Origin: Lysobacterales bacterium
Lineage (GTDB): Bacteria > Pseudomonadota > Gammaproteobacteria > Xanthomonadales > Ahniellaceae
NCBI GenBank assembly: GCA_016182785.1
Contig: JACPFU010000031.1
Span: forward strand, 33,163-97,162
Length of the DNA stretch: 64,000 nucleotides
Direction of reading: 5' to 3'
In this document: piece after piece, positions 17,913-27,944 of the stretch
Layout: each line of letters opens with the position of its first letter
Numbering within the stretch: the stretch's first letter is position 1
Notes under the pieces: model-generated
Database searches by the model: none
What the model was told of the DNA's origin: nothing
The model's input: the letters and a program-made list of their open reading frames with translations, nothing else
Position numbers and translations under genes: made by a program

Positions 17913-18374
17913 CTATGCTACCCATTCGACGTTCGCAGCGTCCATGTCGGCGCGGTGGAATCGCTCGTGCCAGAAGGCCCGGTAGCAGCGCAGCCGAGCC
18001 GGCTGGCCCGGGTGCAGTGCCACCGTGGCCAGTTGCCGGAATTGGTGCGCGAGCCGGTCGACCAGCGCATCCGGCACCGCGTGCAGCACGACGCAGGGTT
18101 CCTGCCACGGGCTCGGTTGACCGGCAGCCGCCGCCGGCGCGCGCGCGAAGCCCGCTTCGCCGTGCCATCCGGCTGCTGCCACCGCTTCCAGCAAACACTG
18201 CTGTGCGGCCAGGTTGCTGGCGTCGGGGCAGGCCGCACCGAGCGGGTTGTATGCGGTGATCCAGTGTCGTGAAGCCGGCAGCGCGCTGGATTCACCGATG
18301 TGAATCAACGCCGGCGTGCCGTGTTCGCAGCCATACTCGGCGTGCAGGAATTGGTCGAGCAGATCGTGTTCCAT
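17913..18374 (-). CDS. DUF3293 domain protein
   Basis: A 153-residue cytoplasmic protein matching the DUF3293 pattern: an N-terminal helix LLDQFLHAEYG, the conserved HWITAYNPLG, an Asn/Gln segment NLAAQQCLLEAV, a PSPWQEPCVVLH block and the late GQPARLRCY. Function is unknown. ATG 18374 fits the domain start; a farther ATG at 18449 would overlap the divergent subtilase start. It lies 23 bases upstream of ccmA on the same strand and may share its transcript. Confidence 0.7.
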   Translation of the reverse strand: MEHDLLDQFLHAEYGCEHGTPALIHIGESSALPASRHWITAYNPLGAACPDASNLAAQQCLLEAVAAAGWHGEAGFARAPAAAAGQPSPWQEPCVVLHAVPDALVDRLAHQFRQLATVALHPGQPARLRCYRAFWHERFHRADMDAANVEWVA

Positions 18375-18447
18375 TCGGGTACAGGTGCAGGGCGTAGAAA
18401 GATTTGCGATGATCGCCGGCTCGCGATCGTAAAGAAAGGTATCCATC

Positions 18448-21400
18448 ATGACTCACGTTCGTCTCGGCGCTGTGTTCTGCGCCTCGCTGGCCCTGTTCGG
18501 CGCGGCCCATGCCGCGGACGCGCGCAAGGTCTACCTGGTTTCGCTGGCGGAGCCGGCGGCGACCGTGTTCGAGCGCGTCGAACAGCTCGGCAACGCCAAG
18601 CGCGCGCTCGCGCTTCAGCCCACCGCGATCAGCGTCACCGGCCAGCGCCGCTTCGACGCCAAGGCCGCGCCGGTGCAGCGCTACGTCGAGTTCCTGCACC
18701 AGCGCCAGGACCAGGTGCTCGCGCTCGGCGCCAAGCAATTCGGGCGCGCGTTGACGCCGACCCACCGCTACGACCTGGTGGCCAACGGCTTTGCCATCGA
18801 ACTCACCGCCGCCGAGGCCAAAGCGCTGGCGCAGCTCGATGGCGTGGCACGGGTGCGGCCCGATTTCGAGCGCCGCATGTTGACCGACGCCGGCCCGCAG
18901 TGGATCGGTGCCGAGCCGATCTGGAATGGCACGGTCATCGGTTCCGGCATCCACACCAAGGGCGAGGGCGTGGTCGTCGGCGTGGTCGACAGCGGCGTCA
19001 ATCCGACCCATCCCTCGTTCCAGGACCTGTCCAGCGACGGCTACAACCACAGCAACCCGCGTAGCCAGCGCTATGGCGTCTGCAACAACGCCGGCGAGAC
19101 CCGCTGCAGCGACAAGCTGATCGGCCTGTACGACTACATCAACGAAACCTGCACCGGACAGACGACCACGCCCAAGGGCAACGACTGCATGGGACACGGC
19201 ACCCACGTCGCCAGCACGGTGCTCGGCAATCCGTTCACGGTGACGCAGACCGGCAACACCACTTCGGTGCAGATCACGCCCTCGGGCGTGGCGCCGCGCT
19301 CCAACCTGATCATGTACAAGGCCTGCAACAAGGACAACAGCTGCGTCGGCTCGGCGCTGGTTGCGGCGCTGAACCAGGCAGTGACCGATGCCGTCGACGT
19401 GATCAACTACTCGATCGGCGGCGGCGAGCGCGATCCGTGGTCCGGCGTGCGCGGCGGCGGCATCGATGACGGCAGCGCCTTCCTGAACGCGCGCGCCGCC
19501 GGCATCGTCGGCGTGGTCGCGGCCGGCAACGAAGGCCCCGGCGTCAGCACGCTCGGCGCGCCCGGCAACGCGCCCTGGGTGATCACCGCGGCCAACTCGA
19601 ATTCGGGTCGCTACTTCGGCAACACCGTCACCGGCATCAACGGCAGCGGCATCGCCGCGCCGTTCGACCTGGCCGGCGTTGGCTTCACCGGTGCCGCGGC
19701 CAGCGCCCAGATCGTGCATGCCAAGGACTATGGCAACGCGCTCTGCGGCACCGGCTTCTCGACCGCGAACACCTCGACCTGCAACAGCAGCATGAGCAAT
19801 CCGTTCGCGCCCGGGACCTTCACCGGCAAGATCGTGATCTGCAACCGCGGCGAGTACGCGCGCGTCGAGAAGGGCTGCAACGTCAAGCTCGCCGGCGCAC
19901 TCGGGATGATCCTGGTGAACCTGCCCGGCGGCGACAGCAATCTGGTCTCGGACAACCACTTCCTGCCGGCGGTGCAGCTCGACGCGGCGGCCGGGACCAC
20001 GCTGCGCGACGCGGTAGAAGCGGCGCGTCTTGCGGGCGGCAGCGTCAGCGGCGCCATTGCCGGCGTGCAGCGGCGCATCGATGGCCGTGGCGACGTGCTC
20101 AACTCGAGCAGCAGCCGCGGACCGGTCAGCACCTACTCGGGCGTACTCAAACCGAACGTGGCCGCGCCGGGTACCGCGATCGTCGCCGCCGACCACGACT
20201 CGAGCGGCACCGCGACCATGACCGGCACCTCGATGGCGACGCCGCACGTCGCCGGCGCGGCCGCGCTGCTGATCGCGGGCAATCCGGCGTGGAGCGCGGC
20301 GCAGGTGGAGTCGGCATTGCTGACCACTGCCGCCGATCGCGTGGTGCTCGACGACGGCGTCACCGATGCGCTCTATGTCGAGGGCGGCGCCGGACGGGTG
20401 TCGCTGGCCGACGCTGCGCGCGCCGGCCTGCACTTCGCGGTCTCGCGCGCCGAGTATGTCGCCGCCGATCCGGCGATCGGGGGCAACCCGAAGTCGCTGA
20501 ACCTGCCGTTCGCGCACGATGGCAACTGCTTCGAGCAGTGCAGCTTCACCCGCGTTGCCACCGCGAACGTCGGCGGCAGCTGGCGCGTGGAGACGACGCT
20601 GCCGACCGGCGCGACCGCGAGCGTGACGCCGAGCACCTTCACCCTCGCTGCGGGGGCCAGCCAGAGCCTCGCGATCGCCATCGACGTGAACAACGCGGCA
20701 TTGGTCGGCAGCTGGGTGGACGGCCAGATCCGGCTGATCCCGAACGACCCGAACGTCGCCACCACGACGCTGCCGATCTCGGTGTTCGCCGACTCCGGCA
20801 ACATGCCCTCCAGCATCCAGATCGAGACCGCGACCGAGAGCGGTTTCCGCGACATCGACTTCTCCGGACTCGTGGCCCTGCCCGACCTGACCATCGAGAA
20901 CTCGACGCTGGTCGCGGCGCAGCGTTTCGATCGCGCGATCGCCGTCGACTCCACCCAGGATGACGTCTACGACAATTCCGGCGGCACCTACACCACGCTG
21001 GTCGGACCGACCAGCGCCGGGCTCAACGTCGACGGCATGCTGTTTGCGCGCACCGCGGCCGGAACTTCCGGCGACATCGACCTGTACGTCGGCATCGACG
21101 CCGATGGCGACGGGCTGCCCGACGAGGACGAGGAGCTGTGCCGCTCGGCCAGCGCCGGCAACGAGGAGTCCTGCCAGATCGACACCTGGTTCACCGGCGC
21201 CGACCAGCATTACTGGGTGCTGGTGCAGCGTTACTCGGGCACCGCTTCGGCGCAGATCGAGATCGAGACCGCGCACATTCCGACCGCGAACGGCGCCGAC
21301 TCCAGCCTGGCCCTGAGCGGGCCGCGCGTGCTGAACCGGCTGGCCGCGTTCAAGGCTCGCGTCGCCTGGAGCGCCCCGTGGCTCGAAGCCGGCAAGACCG

Positions 21401-22590
21401 CCTACGCGATCGCGCGGTTCGGGGCGACGCAGGCGCGGACCTCCGGAGTCGGTGAAGTGCTGGTGTCGATCAAGCGCACCGCTTCCGCAACGCCGCAGCC
21501 GATCGTGCTGAACGGACTCGGCGACAGCGAGCGCATCACACTGGCCGCCGGTACCGCGCACGAGCGCATCGTCATCGACGTGCCGCCGAACGCCACCGGG
21601 TTGCACGTGACCACGAGCGGCAGCGGCGAGGTCGATCTGTACGTCGCGAAGGCAGTCGATCCGCTGTCCCCGCCGACCTTCGCCGCGGCGCCGGCACGCG
21701 GGCTGGCGCAGGGCACTTCCATGCATCCGGGGGCAACCGAAGTCGTGGACCTGCTGGCGCCGACGCTGACGCCGGGACGCTGGTACGTGACTCCGGTGAA
21801 CAGCGGTGCGACCGCGGCTACGTTCACGCTCAACGTCGATCTGGATTTCGGCGCCGGCAGCGTGCGCCCGGCGATGCAGACCTACTTCAACCCGAACCGC
21901 TCCGGCCACGGCATGTTCCTGTCGCAGGTCGCAAACGTCTGGGCGCTGGTCTGGTACACCTACCTGCAGGACGGCACGCCGGTCTGGTACTACGCGGGCG
22001 GTACGGCGCCGAGCGGCAACGACGGCGTGTGGCGGGTGCCGCTGACTCGTTACACCTGGAACGGGACACCGGCCTACCGCAGTGTCGGCGAGGTGATTCT
22101 GACCTTCAACACCGCCACCAGCTTCACCTTCTCGTGGTTGCTCGACGGCGAGTACGGCAGCGAGCCGTTCCAGATCCTGGGGCCGTTGACCTGTCCGAAC
22201 CTCGGGGGCTCGCCGGCGCAATACAGTGGTGCATGGTTTCAGCCCGGAGACGGCGGCTGGGGCTTCAGCGTCACCGCGGTGGCGGTGGCCGACGCCGAGG
22301 GGGCCTACATCTTCGACAGCTTGGGTAACCCGCGCTGGTTGCTCGGGTCGGTGGTTCCGCCCGCCACCACCGTAGTGATTCCGCTGCGCCAGTACACCGG
22401 CTTCTGCCCGACCTGCGCGCGCAGCGGCGACCCGGCCACGCAAGTCGTTGGCAGCATCACCCGCCGCTACAGCAACAACGGCAGCGGCAGCCTCGACATC
22501 AGTGCCAGCTACGCCCCGCCGGTCTCGGGCAACTGGAACCGCGTCGGCTCGACCCAGTCCAAGATCACCCCGGACATCGCCTGCCAGTAG
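18448..22590 (+). CDS. Secreted subtilisin-family (S8) serine protease with C-terminal modules
   Basis: Large extracellular protease of 1380 residues. Order: signal peptide (1-23), inhibitor_I9-like propeptide (to about 145), S8 catalytic domain with D181 (VVDSGVNP), H250 (GHGTHVAS), N361 (AGNEGP) and S595 (GTSMATPHVAG). A PA domain is inserted at about 405-535 (KIVICNRGEYARVEKGCNVK). Beta-rich regions follow, one with a Ca-binding-like DADGDGLPDEDEE near 890. Last come two related modules (about 1143-1245 and 1259-1370), the second with C1320 and C1323. The triad is complete, so it should be active. The last modules resemble the end of the 648-residue protein at 50814. Target protein unknown. 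Confidence 0.92.
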   Translation: MTHVRLGAVFCASLALFGAAHAADARKVYLVSLAEPAATVFERVEQLGNAKRALALQPTAISVTGQRRFDAKAAPVQRYVEFLHQRQDQVLALGAKQFGRALTPTHRYDLVANGFAIELTAAEAKALAQLDGVARVRPDFERRMLTDAGPQWIGAEPIWNGTVIGSGIHTKGEGVVVGVVDSGVNPTHPSFQDLSSDGYNHSNPRSQRYGVCNNAGETRCSDKLIGLYDYINETCTGQTTTPKGNDCMGHGTHVASTVLGNPFTVTQTGNTTSVQITPSGVAPRSNLIMYKACNKDNSCVGSALVAALNQAVTDAVDVINYSIGGGERDPWSGVRGGGIDDGSAFLNARAAGIVGVVAAGNEGPGVSTLGAPGNAPWVITAANSNSGRYFGNTVTGINGSGIAAPFDLAGVGFTGAAASAQIVHAKDYGNALCGTGFSTANTSTCNSSMSNPFAPGTFTGKIVICNRGEYARVEKGCNVKLAGALGMILVNLPGGDSNLVSDNHFLPAVQLDAAAGTTLRDAVEAARLAGGSVSGAIAGVQRRIDGRGDVLNSSSSRGPVSTYSGVLKPNVAAPGTAIVAADHDSSGTATMTGTSMATPHVAGAAALLIAGNPAWSAAQVESALLTTAADRVVLDDGVTDALYVEGGAGRVSLADAARAGLHFAVSRAEYVAADPAIGGNPKSLNLPFAHDGNCFEQCSFTRVATANVGGSWRVETTLPTGATASVTPSTFTLAAGASQSLAIAIDVNNAALVGSWVDGQIRLIPNDPNVATTTLPISVFADSGNMPSSIQIETATESGFRDIDFSGLVALPDLTIENSTLVAAQRFDRAIAVDSTQDDVYDNSGGTYTTLVGPTSAGLNVDGMLFARTAAGTSGDIDLYVGIDADGDGLPDEDEELCRSASAGNEESCQIDTWFTGADQHYWVLVQRYSGTASAQIEIETAHIPTANGADSSLALSGPRVLNRLAAFKARVAWSAPWLEAGKTAYAIARFGATQARTSGVGEVLVSIKRTASATPQPIVLNGLGDSERITLAAGTAHERIVIDVPPNATGLHVTTSGSGEVDLYVAKAVDPLSPPTFAAAPARGLAQGTSMHPGATEVVDLLAPTLTPGRWYVTPVNSGATAATFTLNVDLDFGAGSVRPAMQTYFNPNRSGHGMFLSQVANVWALVWYTYLQDGTPVWYYAGGTAPSGNDGVWRVPLTRYTWNGTPAYRSVGEVILTFNTATSFTFSWLLDGEYGSEPFQILGPLTCPNLGGSPAQYSGAWFQPGDGGWGFSVTAVAVADAEGAYIFDSLGNPRWLLGSVVPPATTVVIPLRQYTGFCPTCARSGDPATQVVGSITRRYSNNGSGSLDISASYAPPVSGNWNRVGSTQSKITPDIACQ

Positions 22591-22602
22591 CCGGCATGGC
22601 CG

Positions 22603-22628
22603 CGGCGCCGCCGGTTGCGGCGGCGCCG
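22603..22628. terminator. Bidirectional hairpin between convergent protease and kmo genes
   Basis: A perfect 10-bp stem (CGGCGCCGCC / GGCGGCGCCG) with loop GGTTGC sits between the stop codons of two convergent genes. It lacks a T tract in either direction, but its position suggests a shared terminator. Confidence 0.5.
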
Positions 22629-22629
22629 T

Positions 22630-23976
22630 TCACGGCAACGGGTCGAGTTCGGACTCGATGCGCTGCGCGGCGGCGCTGTAGTCGATCGCATCGAGGTCGC
22701 TCGCGTTGCCGAGCAGGTCGTCGAGGATCCGCTGCTGGATCTGGCCGCGGCGCTGTGCCTCGGCGTACCCGATGCGGCGGAACATGATCATCGAGTAGCG
22801 CGGCACGAAGCGTTCCGGATGCAGGCCGGCGAGGCTGCGTTCCAGTTGCTTGAGCAGCGCGAAGCGCTCGTCGACCACGGCGTCGCGCATCTCGACGTAG
22901 TTCTCGATCGCCATCGACGCGATCGCGTCGGTGTCCGGCTTGCGCCGCGCGCTGAACTCGGCGAAGGCGGTCGCGGTGTCTGCGTGCGCGGCCAGCAGTC
23001 GGTCCAGTTCGACGCAGTCCTCGAACGCGCAGTTCATGCCCTGGCCGTGGAACGGCACGATCGCATGGGCGGCATCGCCGATCAGCAGCGCGCGCCCATC
23101 CAGGTGCCAGCGTTGCAGGTACAGCGTCGCCAGCGGTCCGACCGGGTTGCGCTCGAACTCGGACACCAGGTCCGGGAGCAGTGGTGCCGCGGTGGGAAAT
23201 TCGGCGTCGAACAGTGCGCGTACCGCGGCCGGCGAGTCGAGGCTGTCGAAGCCGGGTGCGCCGTGGCGCGGCAGGAACAGCGTGGCGGTGAAACTGCCAT
23301 CGAGGTTGGGCAGGGCGATCAGCATGAATCCGCCGCGGGGCCACAGGTGCAGCGCGTGCGGCTCGACGCGGAAGGCGCCGTTGGGCGCGGACGGTATGCG
23401 CAGTTCCTTGTAGCCGTGCGCCATCGACTCGACGCGTTCGCCGAGATCGATCACGCGCTGCAGCGCCACGCGCAGCGTCGAGTTGGCGCCATCGGCGCCG
23501 ATCACGCTGTCGAACGCGGTCCTTCGCAACTGCGCATCGTCACCGGTGAAGCGCAGTTCGCGGCGCGCGAAGTCGGCCGATTCGAGCATGCAGCCGAAAT
23601 GGAAGGCGGCGCCGCTGGCCTCGGCGGCCTGGATCAGGCAGGTGTTCAGGCGGCCGCGGTGGATCGACCACAGCACCTCGCTGTCGTCGCGGCCGTAGCG
23701 GAAGAAGCGTTCGCTGCCGGATGCGTCGTGCACCATGCGCCCGCGCATCATCACCGCATGATCGAGCACTTCGCGCTCAAGCCCGGCGCCGCGCAGCGCA
23801 TGCAGGCCGCGCTCGGCGAGTGCCATGTTGATCGAGCGACCGCCAAGGTAGCCGACGTTGCGCGGGTCCGGACGCCGTTCGAACACGCGCACGCGCACGC
23901 CACGCTGCGCGAGCTGCAACGCCAGCAGGCTGCCGGCCAGTCCGGCGCCGATGACGGTGATCTCGTGCTCGGGCAT
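22630..23976 (-). CDS. kmo: Kynurenine 3-monooxygenase
   Basis: FAD-dependent hydroxylase converting L-kynurenine to 3-hydroxykynurenine in tryptophan breakdown or the kynurenine route to NAD. The 448 residues contain the dinucleotide fold GAGLAGSLLALQLAQRG near the N-terminus, the KMO hallmark GGRSINMALAERG, HGYKELRIP, and the second FAD motif GDAAHAIVPFHGQGMNCAFE. Length matches bacterial KMO (about 450-460). No other kynurenine-pathway gene is in the window. A 151-base divergent region separates it from apaH. Confidence 0.93.
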   Translation of the reverse strand: MPEHEITVIGAGLAGSLLALQLAQRGVRVRVFERRPDPRNVGYLGGRSINMALAERGLHALRGAGLEREVLDHAVMMRGRMVHDASGSERFFRYGRDDSEVLWSIHRGRLNTCLIQAAEASGAAFHFGCMLESADFARRELRFTGDDAQLRRTAFDSVIGADGANSTLRVALQRVIDLGERVESMAHGYKELRIPSAPNGAFRVEPHALHLWPRGGFMLIALPNLDGSFTATLFLPRHGAPGFDSLDSPAAVRALFDAEFPTAAPLLPDLVSEFERNPVGPLATLYLQRWHLDGRALLIGDAAHAIVPFHGQGMNCAFEDCVELDRLLAAHADTATAFAEFSARRKPDTDAIASMAIENYVEMRDAVVDERFALLKQLERSLAGLHPERFVPRYSMIMFRRIGYAEAQRRGQIQQRILDDLLGNASDLDAIDYSAAAQRIESELDPLP

Positions 23977-24127
23977 GAAGGCGTCCGTGGGGCGGTGGCC
24001 GATCCTGACGGTTTGCGTGCAACGCCACGAAAGTCATTGATCGACATCGGCAAGCTAAGGACAATTCCGTGATGCCCACGTCAATTCACCGCACGCGCGC
24101 GCGTGCCCCGCATCGATCCCTGCGCTG

Positions 24128-24976
24128 ATGGCCACCTACGCCATCGGCGACGTGCAGGGTTGCCACGATGCGCTGCAGCGCCTGCTCGATCACCTGCGCT
24201 TCGATCCGGCCGCCGATCGCCTGTGGTTCTGCGGCGATCTGGTCAACCGCGGCGGCCAGTCGCTGGAGACGCTGCGGCTGGTGCGCTCGCTCGATGCGCA
24301 GTCGGTGGTCGTGCTCGGCAACCATGATCTGAGCCTGCTGGCCGTGGCCGAACGCAAGGAAGTCGAGCAGCGGCGGGCCAACGTCGATCTGGCCCGGGTG
24401 CTGATGGCCGCGGATCGCGAGGACCTGCTCGCATGGCTGCGCCACCGCCCGCTGCTGCACATCGACCGCGAACTCGGCTTCGCCATGGTGCATGCCGGGT
24501 TGGCGCCGCGCTGGACGCTGAACATCGCCAAGGCGCGCGCCGCCGAAGTCGAGCGCAAGCTGCAGGGCGCCGACTACCGCAAGCTGCTGAAGAACATGTT
24601 CGGCGACCGGCCCGCGCTGTGGTCGAAGAACCTGTCCGGGATCGAGCGCCTGCGCGCGATCATCAACGTGATGACGCGGATGCGCTACTGCGATGTGCGC
24701 GGGCGCATGGAGTTCGCCGCCAAGGGCGCGCCGGGCACCCAGGCAGCGGGGCTGTATCCGTGGTTCGAGGTGCCCGGCCACGCGCGCCGCGAGCTGCCGA
24801 TCGTGTGCGGGCACTGGTCGACGCTCGGCCTGTTCCAGGGACTCGGCATCCACGCCATCGACACCGGTGCGGTCTGGGGCGGCAAGCTGACCGCGCTCGA
24901 GCTCGGCCCGGAGCCGCGCGTGCACGCGGTGCAGTGCGAGGCGCGGCTGACCCCGCGCGATCGTTCCGCGGACTGA
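24128..24976 (+). CDS. apaH: Symmetrical bis(5'-nucleosyl)-tetraphosphatase
   Basis: Hydrolyses Ap4A to two ADP, controlling alarmone and Np4-cap levels. The 282-residue protein has the metallophosphatase signatures GDVQGC (7-12), GDLVNRGGQSLETL and GNHD, followed by ApaH-specific TRMRYCDVRGRMEF and CGHWSTLGLFQG. Often found with ksgA/apaG, but here it precedes rapA with a 99-base gap. The ATG at 24128 gives the usual MATYAIGDVQG opening. Confidence 0.94.
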   Translation: MATYAIGDVQGCHDALQRLLDHLRFDPAADRLWFCGDLVNRGGQSLETLRLVRSLDAQSVVVLGNHDLSLLAVAERKEVEQRRANVDLARVLMAADREDLLAWLRHRPLLHIDRELGFAMVHAGLAPRWTLNIAKARAAEVERKLQGADYRKLLKNMFGDRPALWSKNLSGIERLRAIINVMTRMRYCDVRGRMEFAAKGAPGTQAAGLYPWFEVPGHARRELPIVCGHWSTLGLFQGLGIHAIDTGAVWGGKLTALELGPEPRVHAVQCEARLTPRDRSAD

Positions 24977-25075
24977 CGCGGTGACGAATCGTGGCGCCGG
25001 CACGCGCAGGTGCAGTCGGGTGCGCGCGCGGCGGTGGCATCGGTCATAATCCGCTCCCGCCACGTCCTGTCCCCC

Positions 25076-27913
25076 ATGTCGAATTTCGCTCCCGGACAAC
25101 GCTGGATCTCCAATGCCGAGCCTGAACTCGGTCTCGGCACCGTATTGCGGGTCGAGGGACGCATGGTCCAGCTGGTCTATGCGCGCACCGGAACCGTGCG
25201 CCAGTACGCCGCCCAGTCCGCGCCGCTGACCCGTGCGCAGTTTCGTGTCGGCGACATGATCACGCTCGCCGGCAGGCCGCAGCGGGTCGAGTCGGTCGAT
25301 GCCCGCGACGGACTGCTGCACTACGCGGTGCACGGCATCAGCGTGTGCGAGACCGGCCTCGACGACCTGCAGAACGTGTCCAAGGCCGAGGACCGGCTCG
25401 GACAGGGCCGGGTCGATCGCAACGACCAGTTCGAGTTCCGCCATCAGGCCTTGCTGCAGCGGGCGCGCGCGCGGCGCAGCGCAGCGTTCGGGCTGCAGAG
25501 CGCGCGCGTGGACCTGATCCCGCACCAGTTGCGGGTCGCGCAGATCGCCGCCGACCGACGTCCGCCGCGGGTGTTGCTGGCCGACGAGGTCGGACTTGGC
25601 AAGACCATCGAGGCTGGCCTGATCATCGCCCGCCAGATCGCCAGCGGACGCGCCGGACGCGTGCTGCTGCTGGTGCCGGAAACGCTGGTCTACCAGTGGT
25701 TCGTGGAATTGCTGCGGCGCTTCAACCTGGCCTTCTCGATCTACGACGCCGAGCGCGTCGAGGCGATCGAACTGAACGCCGACGGCCGCAATCCGTTCCA
25801 GGACGACGAGCTGGTGCTCACCGACAGCAGCTTCATCGTCGCCAACCCCGAGCGCGCGAAGCAGCTGGTCACCGCCGGCTGGGACCTGCTGGTGATCGAC
25901 GAAGCGCACCATCTGGCCTGGTCGCCCGAGGAGGAGAGCCCGGAGTACGTGCTGGCCGAGGCGCTGGCCCGGCGCACTGCGGGCGTGGTGCTGTTGACCG
26001 CGACCCCGGAACAGCTCGGGCGCAGCGGCCATTTCGCCCGCCTGCGCCTGCTCGACCCGGCGCGCTACCACGATCTCGCGGCGTTCCAGCAGCAGAGCGC
26101 CGAATACGCGAAGCTGTCGGCACTGGCGGCGGCGCTGATCGAGGGGGGCGCACTCGCACTGGAGCAGCAGCACACGCTGACGGCAACGCTCGGCGAGACC
26201 GCGCAGATGCCGGAGGACGATGACGCGCGCGACGCCATGCTGGCCGCGCTGATCGACCGGCACGGCACCGGGCGCGTCATGTTCCGCAACCGTCGCGCCG
26301 TGGTCGGCGGGTTCCCGAAGCGCGTGCCGGAACTCGTCACGCTGCCCGACGAGCAGGCCAATGACGACCTGCGCGGGCACCTGCTCGCCGAGTTCCTGAG
26401 CGATGTCGATGCGCATGCGCACGCGCTGCCGCTGAACTACGCGAAGGACCCGCGCCTGGCCTGGCTGGTCGCGCTGCTCGACGAGTTCCCGGCCGACAAG
26501 TTCCTGCTGATCTGCCGCAGCCAGGCCAAGGTGCTGGCGCTGGAAGACGCGCTGCGCGCCGCCAGCGGCGTCGCGGTGGCGCGCTTCCACGAAGGCATGA
26601 GCATCGTCCAGCGCGACCGCAATGCCGCGTTCTTCCAGCATGCGGAAGGCGCACGCCTGCTGCTGTGCGCCGAGATCGGTTCGGAGGGGCGCAACTTCCA
26701 GTTCGCACACCACCTGGTGTTCTGGGACCTGCCGCCCGACCCCGACCAGCTCGAACAGCGCATCGGCCGGCTCGATCGCATCGGCCAGAGGCGCGACGTG
26801 CATCTGCACTTCGCCCGCTTCCGCCACACCGCGCAGGAAGCCCTGCTGCGCTGGTTCGACGAAGGCCTCGACGCCTTCCGCAGCAGTCCGCAGGATGGCC
26901 GCGAGCTGTTGCGTCGCTTCGGTGCCGAGCTGGTGCACGTGGCCCGCGAATACGCCGCCGGGCATTCGGCCGCCGAGGAAGCGCTGGATTCGCTGATCCG
27001 GCGCACGCAGGCGGCCCACCGCGAACTCGCGGCCGCGATCCAGAACGGGCGCGACCGCCTGCTCGAACTCGCCACCCAGCGCGCCGCGCCCGACGCCCTG
27101 CTGCAGCGCGCGTTGCAAGACGACGACCACGACCCGGAACGCGACGAGTTCGTGCTCAAGCTGTTCGAGCAGTTCGGCATCAGCGCCGAAGAACTGGGCG
27201 GGACCATTCACCTGCTCGACCCCGAGTACCTGAGCACCGAGGGCTTTCCCGGTTTCGAGGGCGGCCCGCGCCAGGCCACCTTCGACCGCAGCACGGCGCT
27301 GGCGCGCGAGGACGTGCTGTTCCTGCGCCTCGATCATCCGATGGTGCAGGGCGCGCTCGACCTGCTGCTCAGCGCCGAGACCGGCAATGCCGCGTTCCTG
27401 GTCGATGCGGCGTTGCCCCCGCGTTCGGCGCTGCTCGAAGCGGTGTTCCTGCTGGAATGCGTGGCCCCGGCGAAACTGCATGTCGATCGTTTCCTGCCGC
27501 CGCTGCCGTTGCGCGCAGTGGTCGACTCGCGCCTGAGCGAACGTCCGGACTTCCAGCCCTCGGACGAGGCACGGCGCAAGTCCGGGGAACTGACGATCGA
27601 CCTCGGCAAGCTGCGCAAGGTGCTGAACCAGTTGCTGCCGCCGATGCTGAAGACCGCGCAGGCCAAGGTCGAGCGCCTGGCACGACGCGAAGTCGAGGGC
27701 GCGATGCTGGCCGCCGACCAGCGACTGGAAACCGAGATCGAACGCCTGGTCGCGCTGGCCGAAGTCAATCCCGGCGTGCGCGCCGAGGAGATCGCCGCCG
27801 CGCGCGACGAGAAGCAGCAGCTGCACGAACTGCTGCCCGAGTCGCGGCTGCGCCTCGACGCCGTTCGCCTGATCGTCAGCCCGGACTTCCTCGCGCTCGC
27901 CAACCGCGGCTGA
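25076..27913 (+). CDS. rapA: RNA polymerase-associated ATPase RapA (HepA)
   Basis: Swi2/Snf2-type ATPase that binds RNA polymerase and promotes its recycling. The 945 residues include N-terminal Tudor-like domains (FAPGQRWISNAEPELGLGTV), Walker A DEVGLGKTIEAG, the DEAH box VIDEAHHLAW, helicase C motifs (SEGRNFQFA, RIGRLDRIGQ) and a long C-terminal region. Length agrees with E. coli RapA (968). The ATG at 25076 is chosen because the protein then begins as the family does; the frame is open farther up. A -10-like CATAAT (25045-25050) lies 25 bases before the start, without a clear -35. Confidence 0.95.
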   Translation: MSNFAPGQRWISNAEPELGLGTVLRVEGRMVQLVYARTGTVRQYAAQSAPLTRAQFRVGDMITLAGRPQRVESVDARDGLLHYAVHGISVCETGLDDLQNVSKAEDRLGQGRVDRNDQFEFRHQALLQRARARRSAAFGLQSARVDLIPHQLRVAQIAADRRPPRVLLADEVGLGKTIEAGLIIARQIASGRAGRVLLLVPETLVYQWFVELLRRFNLAFSIYDAERVEAIELNADGRNPFQDDELVLTDSSFIVANPERAKQLVTAGWDLLVIDEAHHLAWSPEEESPEYVLAEALARRTAGVVLLTATPEQLGRSGHFARLRLLDPARYHDLAAFQQQSAEYAKLSALAAALIEGGALALEQQHTLTATLGETAQMPEDDDARDAMLAALIDRHGTGRVMFRNRRAVVGGFPKRVPELVTLPDEQANDDLRGHLLAEFLSDVDAHAHALPLNYAKDPRLAWLVALLDEFPADKFLLICRSQAKVLALEDALRAASGVAVARFHEGMSIVQRDRNAAFFQHAEGARLLLCAEIGSEGRNFQFAHHLVFWDLPPDPDQLEQRIGRLDRIGQRRDVHLHFARFRHTAQEALLRWFDEGLDAFRSSPQDGRELLRRFGAELVHVAREYAAGHSAAEEALDSLIRRTQAAHRELAAAIQNGRDRLLELATQRAAPDALLQRALQDDDHDPERDEFVLKLFEQFGISAEELGGTIHLLDPEYLSTEGFPGFEGGPRQATFDRSTALAREDVLFLRLDHPMVQGALDLLLSAETGNAAFLVDAALPPRSALLEAVFLLECVAPAKLHVDRFLPPLPLRAVVDSRLSERPDFQPSDEARRKSGELTIDLGKLRKVLNQLLPPMLKTAQAKVERLARREVEGAMLAADQRLETEIERLVALAEVNPGVRAEEIAAARDEKQQLHELLPESRLRLDAVRLIVSPDFLALANRG

Positions 27914-27944
27914 GCTCGCTGCGCGCCTGCCGACGAGGTGTTCG

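Noticed and set aside
18292..22443. 1383-codon open frame antisense to the subtilase gene
   Set aside because: It mirrors codon periodicity of the real gene in high-GC DNA, is rich in Arg/Gly/Ala/Val without motifs, and the plus strand has a complete S8 catalytic triad.
25010..25075. 22-residue N-terminal extension of RapA
   Set aside because: It covers the likely -10 region CATAAT and lacks homology to the RapA N-terminus, which starts at MSNFAPGQRW.
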